A stretch of DNA of 64,000 bases from JAVJSF01 sp040219555 (lineage in GTDB: Bacteria > Actinomycetota > Thermoleophilia > Miltoncostaeales > Miltoncostaeaceae), in NCBI GenBank assembly GCA_040219555.1, contig JAVJSF010000009.1, positions 434,001 through 498,000 of the forward strand. Reading direction: 5' to 3'. The position numbers and the translations under genes are program-made. Below the pieces are notes generated by a model, which was not told the DNA's origin, ran no database searches, and saw nothing but the letters and a program-made list of their open reading frames with translations. Below are positions 56,025 through 63,968 of this stretch, in pieces; the first letter of the stretch is position 1; the number at the start of each line of letters is the position of its first letter.

Positions 56025-56078
56025 GTGCGATCGGTCGTCACGACCCGCCACCGCCTGCCCACGGTGGCTCCAGCATGA
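56025..56078 (+). CDS. Candidate 17-codon leader ORF
   Basis: GTG 56025 opens a short frame (VRSVVTTRHRLPTVAPA) whose TGA overlaps the ATG of the next gene (ATGA, 56075-56078). It could couple translation of the membrane protein. No Shine-Dalgarno site is seen, so evidence is positional only. Confidence 0.25.
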   Translation: MRSVVTTRHRLPTVAPA

Positions 56079-57979
56079 CGGCCGTCCTTGCCCTGGCCGT
56101 CGCCCTCGCCCACGGCGCGGTCTTCTTCGCGTGCCTCCGGGTGGGTCCGCTTCTCGGCCTGACGCGGTTCTCGCGGCTGGTCACCGCCTACGCCGCGGCG
56201 CTCGTGATCCCGACGACCCTGACGATCTGGGTGCTCTGGATGCCGGTCGGGATCGACGGGGCGCTGACGATCTCGTCCTCGCTGATCCTCGGTGCGACCC
56301 TCTTCCTCCTGATCGCCGGGCGGATGCCCGCCGCCCCGCCGCGCCTGCGCCCGGGGCGCCGCCACCTTCCGGCTCTGGCCCCCGCGCTGGCGATAGCGGT
56401 GCTCGTCGGCCTCGCCCTGTTCGCGGCCCTCGGCAAGCCGGTCGAGGAGATCGACGGCCTGCTGTACCACGGCCCCGCCGCGGCCAACGTGATCCAGCAC
56501 GACTCCCTGTTCGGCTGGGACGCGCCGGCGCCGTACGTCTACTACCCGTCGTTCATCGCCGTCCAAGGCGCGACGGTGGTGCATCTGAGCGGGTCGACCG
56601 CGCTCTTGGACGCGGTGCAGGTGCCCTACATGCTGCTGCTCGCGCTGGTCATCTGGGCATGGGCCGGGCGCGGTCGTGCAACACCTCTGGCCGGGGTGCT
56701 GGCCGCGGCCGTGATCTCCACGCCGGCAGTCACCGGCAACGCGCGGGCGCTCTATGTGGACGTGGCGTACGCGGCGGTGCTGCTGGCCGGCGCCTGGCTG
56801 ATCGCCCTGTCGATCCGCCGGTGCCGGCCGGCGCTTCTGGGCGCCGGCGCGACGCTGGTGGGGGTGGCGGCGGCCATCAAGCCCGCGGGGCTGGCGCTCT
56901 GCGTCGCGCTCGGGGTCGCCGTGCTCGCGGTCGTGCTGGTGCGACGCACCCGGGGGGCGGTGGTGGCCGGAGTGGCGGCGATCGTCGGGCCCGTGGTGGG
57001 CGGGGCGGCGTTCTACCTGCGCAACCTCGTCGAGTTCGGCAACCCGCTCTATCCGGTGGGCACCACCGTCGCCGGTGTCCGCTTGGAGGGGCTCATCGAT
57101 CTGGGCGTCTTCCAGGAGCCCCCGCGTCCGCCGCTGGCCGACCGCCCGGACCCCCTCGCCCTCGCCGAGAACATCTGGCTGGGGGCCACCAACTCCTACG
57201 ACGCGATCTCCTACGACGCCCGCATCGGCGCCTTCGGGCCGGCCGTCTGGATACTGGCGGCGCTCGCCGTCATCGCGATCGTCGGCCTGGTGGTGCGTCG
57301 GCTCGGCCTCCGGCCCCAGCACCTCCTGCTGGTGGGGCCGCCCGTCTTCTTCGCCATCCTGATCGTCCTCGCCCAGCCCCAGGCCTGGTACCCCCGCTAT
57401 GTGATCACCGTGATCGCGCTGGGCGCGGTGGTGATCGGGCTCGCCCTCGATCGCCTGCGGATGCCCCGCCGCACTCAGGCCGTCGTAGCGCTGGCGCTGC
57501 TCGTGCCCGTCGTGCCGCTCGCGTGGAGCACCGAGCACCGGCTGGTGCAGGGCATCCCGGCTGTCCGGGCGGAGCCCGACCCGGACTACAACCGGGGCGT
57601 CGGCGGCTGGAACGTCGCCTACCAGGACGAGTACGCCTGGGTGCGCGATCAGCCGTGCGGCACCCGCGTCCTGGTGGCGAGCACCGACCATCAGAACGGG
57701 CTCCTCAACACCTACGGGATCGGTCTCTGGGGCGACGGATTGTGCTTCGACGTCGAGATGGTGCGGGACCGGCGCGGCATGGGCGAGGACGGCCTGGAGG
57801 GCGACCGCCGGCGGCTGATCCGGATGGTGCCGCGGGCCGACTTCGTGGTCGCCTTCGAGGTCGACCGCCCGCTCGTGGAAGAGGCCGCCGCCCTCGCCGG
57901 CCTCCGCGCCGAGGTCGCCTCGGACACGATCCCCTTCTACGGTGCCGACCAGGTCGTCTACCGCATCGTCGATCCGTGA
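56075..57979 (+). CDS. GT-C/GT39-like polytopic membrane protein
   Basis: 634 residues. About 12 hydrophobic segments cover residues 1-500, with a soluble end of about 130 residues. The first large loop (ALGKPVEEIDGLLYHGPAAANVIQHDSLFGW) carries acidic/His residues where GT-C enzymes bind the polyprenyl-phosphate donor. NLVEFGNPLYPVGTTVAG and LAQPQAWYPRYVITVIALGAVVIGLAL resemble GT39/PMT relatives. It likely transfers a sugar on the outer face. It ends 4 bases before the convergent flippase stop. Confidence 0.72.
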   Translation: MTAVLALAVALAHGAVFFACLRVGPLLGLTRFSRLVTAYAAALVIPTTLTIWVLWMPVGIDGALTISSSLILGATLFLLIAGRMPAAPPRLRPGRRHLPALAPALAIAVLVGLALFAALGKPVEEIDGLLYHGPAAANVIQHDSLFGWDAPAPYVYYPSFIAVQGATVVHLSGSTALLDAVQVPYMLLLALVIWAWAGRGRATPLAGVLAAAVISTPAVTGNARALYVDVAYAAVLLAGAWLIALSIRRCRPALLGAGATLVGVAAAIKPAGLALCVALGVAVLAVVLVRRTRGAVVAGVAAIVGPVVGGAAFYLRNLVEFGNPLYPVGTTVAGVRLEGLIDLGVFQEPPRPPLADRPDPLALAENIWLGATNSYDAISYDARIGAFGPAVWILAALAVIAIVGLVVRRLGLRPQHLLLVGPPVFFAILIVLAQPQAWYPRYVITVIALGAVVIGLALDRLRMPRRTQAVVALALLVPVVPLAWSTEHRLVQGIPAVRAEPDPDYNRGVGGWNVAYQDEYAWVRDQPCGTRVLVASTDHQNGLLNTYGIGLWGDGLCFDVEMVRDRRGMGEDGLEGDRRRLIRMVPRADFVVAFEVDRPLVEEAAALAGLRAEVASDTIPFYGADQVVYRIVDP

Positions 57980-57983
57980 GCGC

Positions 57984-59240
57984 TCAGACGCGGCCCGCGC
58001 TCACCACCCGGCGGGCGGTGGCGCCCAGCGCGATGGTCGAGGCCGACAGCATCACGAGGATCAGCCCGACGCGCTCGTCGTCGGGGCCCACGCCGCCGGT
58101 GCCGGTGGCCACGAGCGCGAGCGCCGGTACCTGGACGATCGCCACGGCCAGGCAGGTCCACACCACGCGCATCGCCCCCACCGTCAGCGCGTAGAGGGCC
58201 TGGATGTTGACCGCCGCGAACAGGGCCGCCGCGATCGAGTAGGGGAGGAAGAGGCTCTCGGCCGCCTCGTAGCCGGGCCCGACGGTCACCGCCGCCACCA
58301 CGCCTGGCGCCACCCCGCAGGCGATGATGACCGGCAGCGCGCCGGCCAGCGCGAGGGCCTGGCCCTGGCCCAGCAGGCCCAGCGTCGGAGCCCCGCGCCG
58401 GCGACGCGCTGAGACCTCGGGCACCAGCACCAGGGCCACCGCCACCGGCAGCAGCAGCAGCACCTTGCCGACGAACGCCGCCGCGGCGTACTCGCCGGCC
58501 ACCACCGGGGTGAAGGCGGCCTTCGCGATCACCAGGTCGGCGCTGACCAGCAGGGTGAAGCCCCCGAAGTGGACCAGGGTGGGCAGGATGTCCGGCGGCA
58601 GGCGGGGGATCGTGAGGTCGCCGTCGCTCCGCCACGCCTCGCGCACCGCGGGGACGGCGCTCACCCCGGCGACGATGATCCCTGCCAGGGGCGCGGCGGT
58701 CACGCCGGTGGCGCCGGCACCCGCGCCGAGCGCCGCGAGCGCGCACACCAGGCGCCCCGTCGCCTCGACCACCAGGTTCGCCCCGAGGTCGGTGTAGTCG
58801 CGCCGCCCCTGCATCGTCCCGCGGAGCACCGACAGCACCATCAGCGGGGCGAAGGCGACCACGGTCAGGGCATACGGCCACACGGTGGGCAGTTGCAGCA
58901 GGTCGCCGGCGACCGGGGCGAGGGCCAAGGCGATCGCCCCCATGACGGCCCCGGCCACCGCGGACTGCCGGGTACGCCGGCGCACCACGGCGCCGGCGCA
59001 CCCGGGCGGGACGGCGGCGATCTCCCTGGCCATCGCCACCTGCAGGGCGAAGCCGGGGATCGAGAGCATGAGGACGATCGCCAGCATCGCGGCGACGACG
59101 CCGTACTCCTCCGGCACCAGCCACCGCGCCGCGATGAGGCTGAGTGCGAACAGCAGTGCGTTCGAGAGGATGGTCGCGGCGGCGAGCGCCCCGACGCCGC
59201 GGAGGAACCCGCCCTCTCGGTCGGTGCCGGGGGCCGTCAC
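57984..59240 (-). CDS. Polysaccharide flippase (Wzx-like)
   Basis: 418 residues. About 12-14 hydrophobic helices in the MOP exporter pattern: LAAATILSNALLFALSLIAARWLVPEEYGVVAAMLAIV at the start (residues 19-56), a charged loop AVVRRRTRQSA, DLVIAKAAFTPVVAGEYAAAAFVGKVLLL in the second half. It is expected to move a polyprenyl-linked glycan across the membrane. It is similar to the N-terminal part of the fusion at 21919-25599. GTG 59240 overlaps the stop of a 27-codon ORF (GTGA). Confidence 0.83.
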   Translation of the reverse strand: MTAPGTDREGGFLRGVGALAAATILSNALLFALSLIAARWLVPEEYGVVAAMLAIVLMLSIPGFALQVAMAREIAAVPPGCAGAVVRRRTRQSAVAGAVMGAIALALAPVAGDLLQLPTVWPYALTVVAFAPLMVLSVLRGTMQGRRDYTDLGANLVVEATGRLVCALAALGAGAGATGVTAAPLAGIIVAGVSAVPAVREAWRSDGDLTIPRLPPDILPTLVHFGGFTLLVSADLVIAKAAFTPVVAGEYAAAAFVGKVLLLLPVAVALVLVPEVSARRRRGAPTLGLLGQGQALALAGALPVIIACGVAPGVVAAVTVGPGYEAAESLFLPYSIAAALFAAVNIQALYALTVGAMRVVWTCLAVAIVQVPALALVATGTGGVGPDDERVGLILVMLSASTIALGATARRVVSAGRV

Positions 59241-59320
59241 ACCGCGGGACTCGCTCCGGCCCGGGGCCCGGCAGGGGCGAGCCGGGTGATGGCGTCGTCC
59301 TCCCGGCCGACGGCTCCCAT
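59237..59320 (-). CDS. Candidate 27-codon bridging ORF
   Basis: The ATG overlaps the upstream GT stop (TGATG, 59322-59318) and its TGA overlaps the flippase GTG (GTGA, 59240-59237). It fills the 79-base gap exactly. The peptide (MGAVGREDDAITRLAPAG and on) is not recognised. It is probably a reinitiation relay, if translated. Confidence 0.32.
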   Translation of the reverse strand: MGAVGREDDAITRLAPAGPRAGASPAV

Positions 59321-60477
59321 CAGCCGCCCCCCGCGAGGATCGCCCGGGTCAGGGTGTCGTACGAACGCTCGGGATCGAATGCGGCCGCCACCTCCGCGCG
59401 CGGCCTGCGGTAGCGCTGCGGGTCGTCGAGCACCGCGGTGAGCGCGCGGGTGAGGTCGGCGGGGTCGCCGGGGCGCGCCAGCTCGCCCATGCCGGTGGTG
59501 CGGATGGGGATCGTCACGCCCGGCATGTCGCTGGCCACCACCGGGCACCCGCACAGCATCGCCTCCACCTGCACCAGCCCGAACGCCTCCAGGGGATCGA
59601 TGCTGGGGAGCGCCAGGACCGCGCACCCCGAGTAGAAGGCCAGCAGGTCGTCGTGATCGAGGAAGCCTGTGAAGATGACCCCGGGGTCGTCGTGCACCAT
59701 CCGCTGGACCTCGTCGAGGATCCCTCCGCCGGCCACGCGGCGTCCCTCGCCGACGATCACCAGCGTCGCATCGGGATGGGTGCGGCGCACCGACCTCATC
59801 GCCTCCACCAGCACCGGGATCCCCTTCTCGTAGACCACCCGCCCGACGAAGCCGACCACCTGTCGTCCCTCCATGCCCAGCCGGGCGAACAGGGAAGCGG
59901 GATCGCGCGGATGGTAGCCCTCGATGTCGACGGGGGGCGGGACCGGGATGGGCGTCGCGCCGCCGCCGCCGATCACCCGCGAGGCGCGCGCGTACTCCAG
60001 TGACAGCACCGCGGTGCGCCGCGCACGGCGCACAGCCAGGCGGGCGCTGGCCGCGACCAGCGCCTCGACGACGCGGGCGGCGCGGCCCGCGCCGATCCGC
60101 AGATCGCAGATGTAGTAGGGCAGGAGGTTGCGTCGCGGCACCGCCAGGGCGATCGCCCCGGCCTCGGCCAGCGGCAGCACCGGCACGATCGTGGCCGACC
60201 GCCCGGCCGCCATCGCCGCCACAGTGATCCCCGGGGCAAGGATCCCCTTGCCGGCGCGCAACAGCGCACGGTGGCGACGCACCGCGACGCCGCCGATCAC
60301 CTCGCGGGCCGGAAGGGAGTCGTCGTGGCGGGCGCACAGCACGCTCACCCGGGCGCCGCGGGCCGCCAGGGCCTCCGCGAGGCGCTGGACGGCGACGGTC
60401 AGCCCGCTGCGGTACGGGAGGTAGTAGTAGAGGACGAACACCACGCGGCGTCCGGCCAGAGGCTGCCGGGTGCTCAC
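59320..60477 (-). CDS. Glycosyltransferase family 4
   Basis: A 385-residue GT-B enzyme. VVFVLYYYLPYRSGLTVAVQRLAEALAARG is the first strand and Gly loop. SLEYARASRVIGGGGATPIPVPPPVDIEGY, VVGFVGRVVYEKGIPVLVEAM, VIFTGFLDHDDLLAFYSG and LPSIDPLEAFGLVQVEAMLCGCPVVASD (E-x7-E) follow. The GTG overlaps the stop of the HAD gene (GTGA), so it is coupled to the DPPR-type genes upstream. Confidence 0.87.
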   Translation of the reverse strand: MSTRQPLAGRRVVFVLYYYLPYRSGLTVAVQRLAEALAARGARVSVLCARHDDSLPAREVIGGVAVRRHRALLRAGKGILAPGITVAAMAAGRSATIVPVLPLAEAGAIALAVPRRNLLPYYICDLRIGAGRAARVVEALVAASARLAVRRARRTAVLSLEYARASRVIGGGGATPIPVPPPVDIEGYHPRDPASLFARLGMEGRQVVGFVGRVVYEKGIPVLVEAMRSVRRTHPDATLVIVGEGRRVAGGGILDEVQRMVHDDPGVIFTGFLDHDDLLAFYSGCAVLALPSIDPLEAFGLVQVEAMLCGCPVVASDMPGVTIPIRTTGMGELARPGDPADLTRALTAVLDDPQRYRRPRAEVAAAFDPERSYDTLTRAILAGGG

Positions 60478-61019
60478 GGGAACAGCGGCCCCACCCTGGC
60501 GCACACCGCGCGCACACGCCGCAGCAGTCGGCGGTCGCCGCCGCACACGATGGCGCGCTCCGCCAGTGCCCACACCGCCAGATCGGCGCGCGCGTTGCCC
60601 ACGTAGTCGAAGCCGCGGGCCCCGAAGGCCTCCACCAGGTGGGCGGCCTTCCGTGTGGAGGTGAGGTTGTGGCCGGGGAGTGAGCCGTGCCCGGTACAGG
60701 GGAACGGCTGGGCCGCGGCCGCCAGTTCGGCCAGGGGGTGGGGCGCTCCGGTGACCAGGTGCAACGCGTGGCCCTCCTGTGATCGGGCCGACAACCACGC
60801 CACCAGGTCGTTGCGCCACGGGAGCGTCGACACCTCGATCGGGACCGTCCGCCAGAGGTGGTGCTTCAGGTCTGCGCGCCCCTTGAGCAGGCTGCGGGCG
60901 GCGCCCGGCAGGTGCCACGGGCGGCGCAGCAGCATGCGCCTGAACATCAGCCACCCGGTGTCGGCCACGGTCAGCGAGCCGTCGAGGTCGATGGCGATGG
61001 GTCGCGGCGATCCGCCCAC
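60474..61019 (-). CDS. HAD-superfamily phosphatase next to UbiA
   Basis: 181 residues. A HAD-IB-like phosphatase: IAIDLDGSLTVADTGWLMF (motif I, D at about 11 and 13), LHLVTGAPHPLAEL (motif II Thr), a Lys in STRKAAHLV, and YVGNARADLAVW (motif III/IV; Asn stands in the usual GD place). GTG 61019 overlaps the UbiA stop by one base (TAGTG) with a strong G-rich site upstream. In related genomes such HAD domains are joined to UbiA prenyltransferases. It may remove the 5-phosphate from decaprenyl-phosphoryl-5-phosphoribose (inference). Confidence 0.72.
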   Translation of the reverse strand: MGGSPRPIAIDLDGSLTVADTGWLMFRRMLLRRPWHLPGAARSLLKGRADLKHHLWRTVPIEVSTLPWRNDLVAWLSARSQEGHALHLVTGAPHPLAELAAAAQPFPCTGHGSLPGHNLTSTRKAAHLVEAFGARGFDYVGNARADLAVWALAERAIVCGGDRRLLRRVRAVCARVGPLFP

Positions 61020-61942
61020 TACCCCCCGCCCCCCATGGTGGCCAAGAGGACCGCCGAGAGCGCCGCCCATGCGATCACGCAGACCTGCAGCGGGCGGTCC
61101 TCCCAGATCACCGCCGTCGGGCTCTCCCCCTGGTCACGCGAGATGGCCAGCCACAGGTAGCGGATGACCCCGTAGAGCACGAAGGGCACCGTGGCCACCA
61201 GATGCGCTTCCCCGGGCGCGCCGGTGGTGGTGTACACCGCGTACGAGACCACGGTCACGCCGGCGGTCAGGTAGAGCATCGCGTCGAGGAACGGCACCGA
61301 GTAGTCGGCCAGCACCCGCCGGTGGTCGGCCCCGCCGCCGGCCAGTGCCAGCACCTCGCCCCGGCGCTTGGCGAAGCCGAGCATCAGGGCCAGCAGACCG
61401 GTGCAGATCAAGATCCAGTCCGACGGGCGCACGGCGATGGCCGCGGCCCCGCCGACCACACGCAGCACGAACCCGGCCGCGATGGCCATCACGTCCAGCA
61501 GCACCTGGTGCTTCAGCCACACCGTGTAGGTGAGCGTCACCGCCAGGTAGGCGACCAAGGTCAGCGCGAACGGGAGCGTGATCAGCAGGCCGCCGGCCAG
61601 CGCCGCGACGAGCAGTGCGCCCGCGGCGCCCAGGGCGGCACGCACCGACAGCGCGCCGGAGGCCACCGGCCGCAGTCGCTTGCTCGGGTGGACACGGTCC
61701 TCGGCCCGGTCGAGGACGTCGTTGATCAGGTACACCCCGCTGGACGCCGCGCAGAAGCACGCGATCGCTGCGGCCACGACCAGCAGCGACCCCGGGTCGT
61801 CGCCGCGCTGGGCGAACAGCACCGGAAGCGCCACGAAACCGTTCTTGACCCACTGACGCGGGCGCCCCGCGGCCACCAGCAGCACGGCGAGCGAGCGATC
61901 CTCCGAAGGTGGGGCCGCGGTCGCGTGCCCGGCCTCGGTCAC
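61019..61942 (-). CDS. ubiA: Decaprenyl-phosphate phosphoribosyltransferase-like UbiA enzyme
   Basis: A 307-residue polytopic prenyltransferase with RPRQWVKNGFVALP at the start, the first Asp-rich motif SSGVYLINDVLDRAEDRVHPSKRLRP (residues 67-92), characteristic of DPPR synthases, and DVMAIAAGFVLRVVGGAAAI. DPPR synthase joins phosphoribose-PP to decaprenyl phosphate, the first step to decaprenyl-phosphoryl ribose/arabinose. About eight membrane segments. It is clustered with a HAD phosphatase and GTs. No epimerase (DprE1/DprE2) is seen here. Confidence 0.85.
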   Translation of the reverse strand: MTEAGHATAAPPSEDRSLAVLLVAAGRPRQWVKNGFVALPVLFAQRGDDPGSLLVVAAAIACFCAASSGVYLINDVLDRAEDRVHPSKRLRPVASGALSVRAALGAAGALLVAALAGGLLITLPFALTLVAYLAVTLTYTVWLKHQVLLDVMAIAAGFVLRVVGGAAAIAVRPSDWILICTGLLALMLGFAKRRGEVLALAGGGADHRRVLADYSVPFLDAMLYLTAGVTVVSYAVYTTTGAPGEAHLVATVPFVLYGVIRYLWLAISRDQGESPTAVIWEDRPLQVCVIAWAALSAVLLATMGGGG

Positions 61943-61944
61943 CG

Positions 61945-62904
61945 TCAGCCCCCCAGGCGCTCCAGGTCGGAGTCGACCATCATGTTCACCAGGCCCTCGA
62001 AGTCGACCTTCGGCTCCCAGCCGAGGGCGTTCTTCGCGTGGCCCGGGTCACCGATCAGGAGGTCCACCTCGGCCGGCCGGATGAAGGCCGGGTCGGTCAC
62101 CACGTGCTTCTCGCGGTCCAGTCCGGCGCGCGCGAACGCCAGGTCCACCAGTCGCTCCACCGTGTGGGTCTGCCCGGTGGCCACCACGTAGTCGTCGGGC
62201 GCGTCCTGCTGCAGCATCAGCCACATGGCCTCGACGTAGTCGCCCGCGAAGCCCCAGTCGCGCTGGGCATCCAGGTTGCCCAGGCGCAGTTCGTCGGTCA
62301 GGCCCGCCTTGATGCGCGCCACCCCGTCGGTGACCTTGCGCGTGACGAACTCCAGCCCGCGCCGCGGCGACTCGTGGTTGAACAGGATCCCCGAGCACGC
62401 GAACAGGTCGTAGCTCTCGCGGTAGTTCACGGTGATGTAGTGGCCGTAGACCTTGGCCACGCCGTACGGGCTGCGCGGGTAGAAGGGGGTGCTCTCGCTC
62501 TGGGGCACCTCCAGCACGCGCCCGTACATCTCCGACGACGACGCCTGGTAGAAGCGGATCGAGGGGTCCACCTGGCGCACGGCCTCCAGCAGGCGCGTGA
62601 CGCCCACGGCGGTGTACTCGGCGGTCAGCACCGGCTGGCTCCACGAGGTGGGCACGAACGACTGGGCCGCCAGGTTGTAGACCTCGTCCGGCTCGCTCTG
62701 GGCCAGGGCGGCCACCAGCGAGGACTGGTCCAGCAGGTCGGCCTGGAGGAGGGTGATGCGCTCCCGCAGGTGCTCGATGCGCTCGAACGACTCCGTGGAG
62801 GAGCGGCGCACAACGCCGAACACCTCGTACCCCTTTTCCAGCAGCAGTTCGGCCAGATACGAGCCGTCCTGCCCGGTGATGCCGGTGATGAGAGCGCGGG
62901 GCAC
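61945..62904 (-). CDS. gmd: GDP-mannose 4,6-dehydratase
   Basis: A 319-residue extended SDR. GITGQDGSYL (8-17) binds NADP. VVRRSSTESFERIEHL, NLAAQSFVPTSW, SSSEMYG (about 122-128) and Y147-x3-K151 follow, with RDWGFAGDYVEAMWLMLQ in the substrate domain, all typical of Gmd. It makes GDP-4-keto-6-deoxy-D-mannose. The start is GTG 62904, with AGGAGGA about 11 bases upstream in the end of the reductase gene. Its partner reductase lies directly upstream. Confidence 0.93.
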   Translation of the reverse strand: MPRALITGITGQDGSYLAELLLEKGYEVFGVVRRSSTESFERIEHLRERITLLQADLLDQSSLVAALAQSEPDEVYNLAAQSFVPTSWSQPVLTAEYTAVGVTRLLEAVRQVDPSIRFYQASSSEMYGRVLEVPQSESTPFYPRSPYGVAKVYGHYITVNYRESYDLFACSGILFNHESPRRGLEFVTRKVTDGVARIKAGLTDELRLGNLDAQRDWGFAGDYVEAMWLMLQQDAPDDYVVATGQTHTVERLVDLAFARAGLDREKHVVTDPAFIRPAEVDLLIGDPGHAKNALGWEPKVDFEGLVNMMVDSDLERLGG

Positions 62905-62911
62905 GGTGCGG

Positions 62912-63865
62912 TCAGTCCTCCTCGTGGGACACGCGCTCGCGCCAGTGCTGCAGCGTGTCGGCCAGGGTCGTCGCGAGCGGGATGCCGGGACGCCACCCGA
63001 GCTCCTCCACACGCCGCGGGGAACCATAGAGATCGGGCTGCTCGCCGGCGCGCCGCAGCGCGGGGTCGGAGGTCACGTCCACCGGCAGCCGTGCGTGGGC
63101 GGCCAGGCCCTCCAGCAGTTCCCTGATCGAGTGCGAGCGCCCCGAGCAGGCCACGTAGGCGATCTCCGGATCGCCGTGATCGAGGATCGCCAGGTACGCG
63201 CCCACCATGTCGCGGACGTCGGTGAAGTCGCGGCGGGTGTCGATGTTGCCCAGATGCACGGTGGCGCGCTCGTCGCCGTCGCGCTCGGCGCGGGCGATCT
63301 GACGGGCCACGCTGGGCACCACGAAGCGCGCGTCCTGGCCGGGGCCGATGTGGTTGAACGCCCGCACGCGCAGGAGGGGCATCCCCTCGGTGTCGTGGTA
63401 CTGGCGCGCGGCGATGTCCGCCGCGGCCTTGGACGCCGCGTAGGGCGACAGCGGCCGGATCGGGGTGTGCTCGTCCACGGGCAGGTCGGCCTCGGGCACG
63501 CGGCCGTACACCTCGCCCGATGTCACCAGCAGCGTCCGGACATCCGGGCACTCGCGCCGCAGCGCCTCGATCACGCCCAGGGTGCCGGTGAGGTTGACGT
63601 CCCAGGTCATCATGGGCTCGCGGAACGACTGGCCCACCGACGACGCGCCGGCCAGGTGCAGCACGCGCTCGGGGCCCACCGCGGCCAGGACCGCGGCCAC
63701 CGCGTCCGGGTCGCGCAGGTCGGCAGGGTGGGCGCTCACCCCCGGCGGCGGCGGGTCGGGCACGTCGGTGCGCGTGATCGCGTGAACCTCGTCGCCGCGC
63801 GAGCGCGCCAGCGCGCAGAGGTGGTGGCCGGCGAACCCGGTCGCGCCGGTGATGAGCACTCTCAC
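62912..63865 (-). CDS. rmd: GDP-4-keto-6-deoxymannose reductase-like SDR
   Basis: 317 residues. An extended SDR with RVLITGATGFAGHHL, VLHLAGASSVGQSF, LVTSGEVYG (Ser about 116) and SPYAASKAAAD with Tyr 142 and Lys 146, FNHIGPGQDARFVVPSVARQIA. This set fits RMD reductases that turn GDP-4-keto-6-deoxymannose into GDP-D-rhamnose; an epimerising GDP-fucose type is less likely. Leaderless start: TAGCCT, 7 bases, GTG 63865. With gmd it forms a GDP-deoxyhexose pair. Confidence 0.87.
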   Translation of the reverse strand: MRVLITGATGFAGHHLCALARSRGDEVHAITRTDVPDPPPPGVSAHPADLRDPDAVAAVLAAVGPERVLHLAGASSVGQSFREPMMTWDVNLTGTLGVIEALRRECPDVRTLLVTSGEVYGRVPEADLPVDEHTPIRPLSPYAASKAAADIAARQYHDTEGMPLLRVRAFNHIGPGQDARFVVPSVARQIARAERDGDERATVHLGNIDTRRDFTDVRDMVGAYLAILDHGDPEIAYVACSGRSHSIRELLEGLAAHARLPVDVTSDPALRRAGEQPDLYGSPRRVEELGWRPGIPLATTLADTLQHWRERVSHEED

Positions 63866-63872
63866 GGCGGCG

Positions 63873-63878
63873 AGGCTA
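63873..63878 (-). promoter_or_regulatory. -10 box (TAGCCT) for rmd-gmd
   Basis: TAGCCT, then 7 bases, then GTG 63865 on the minus strand. A leaderless layout. Confidence 0.6.
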
Positions 63879-63954
63879 CCAAGGCGATCGCGCAGAACCG
63901 TTCGGATTGTGTGTGCACCGGGGCCGTTCGCTGTTCCCCGCGGCCCGATCGCAC

Positions 63955-63960
63955 TAGATT
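63955..63960 (+). promoter_or_regulatory. -10 box (TAGATT) at the right edge
   Basis: TAGATT, then 8 bases, then ATG 63969 on the plus strand. The layout matches the other leaderless starts in the window. Confidence 0.55.
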
Positions 63961-63968
63961 GACGGGAT

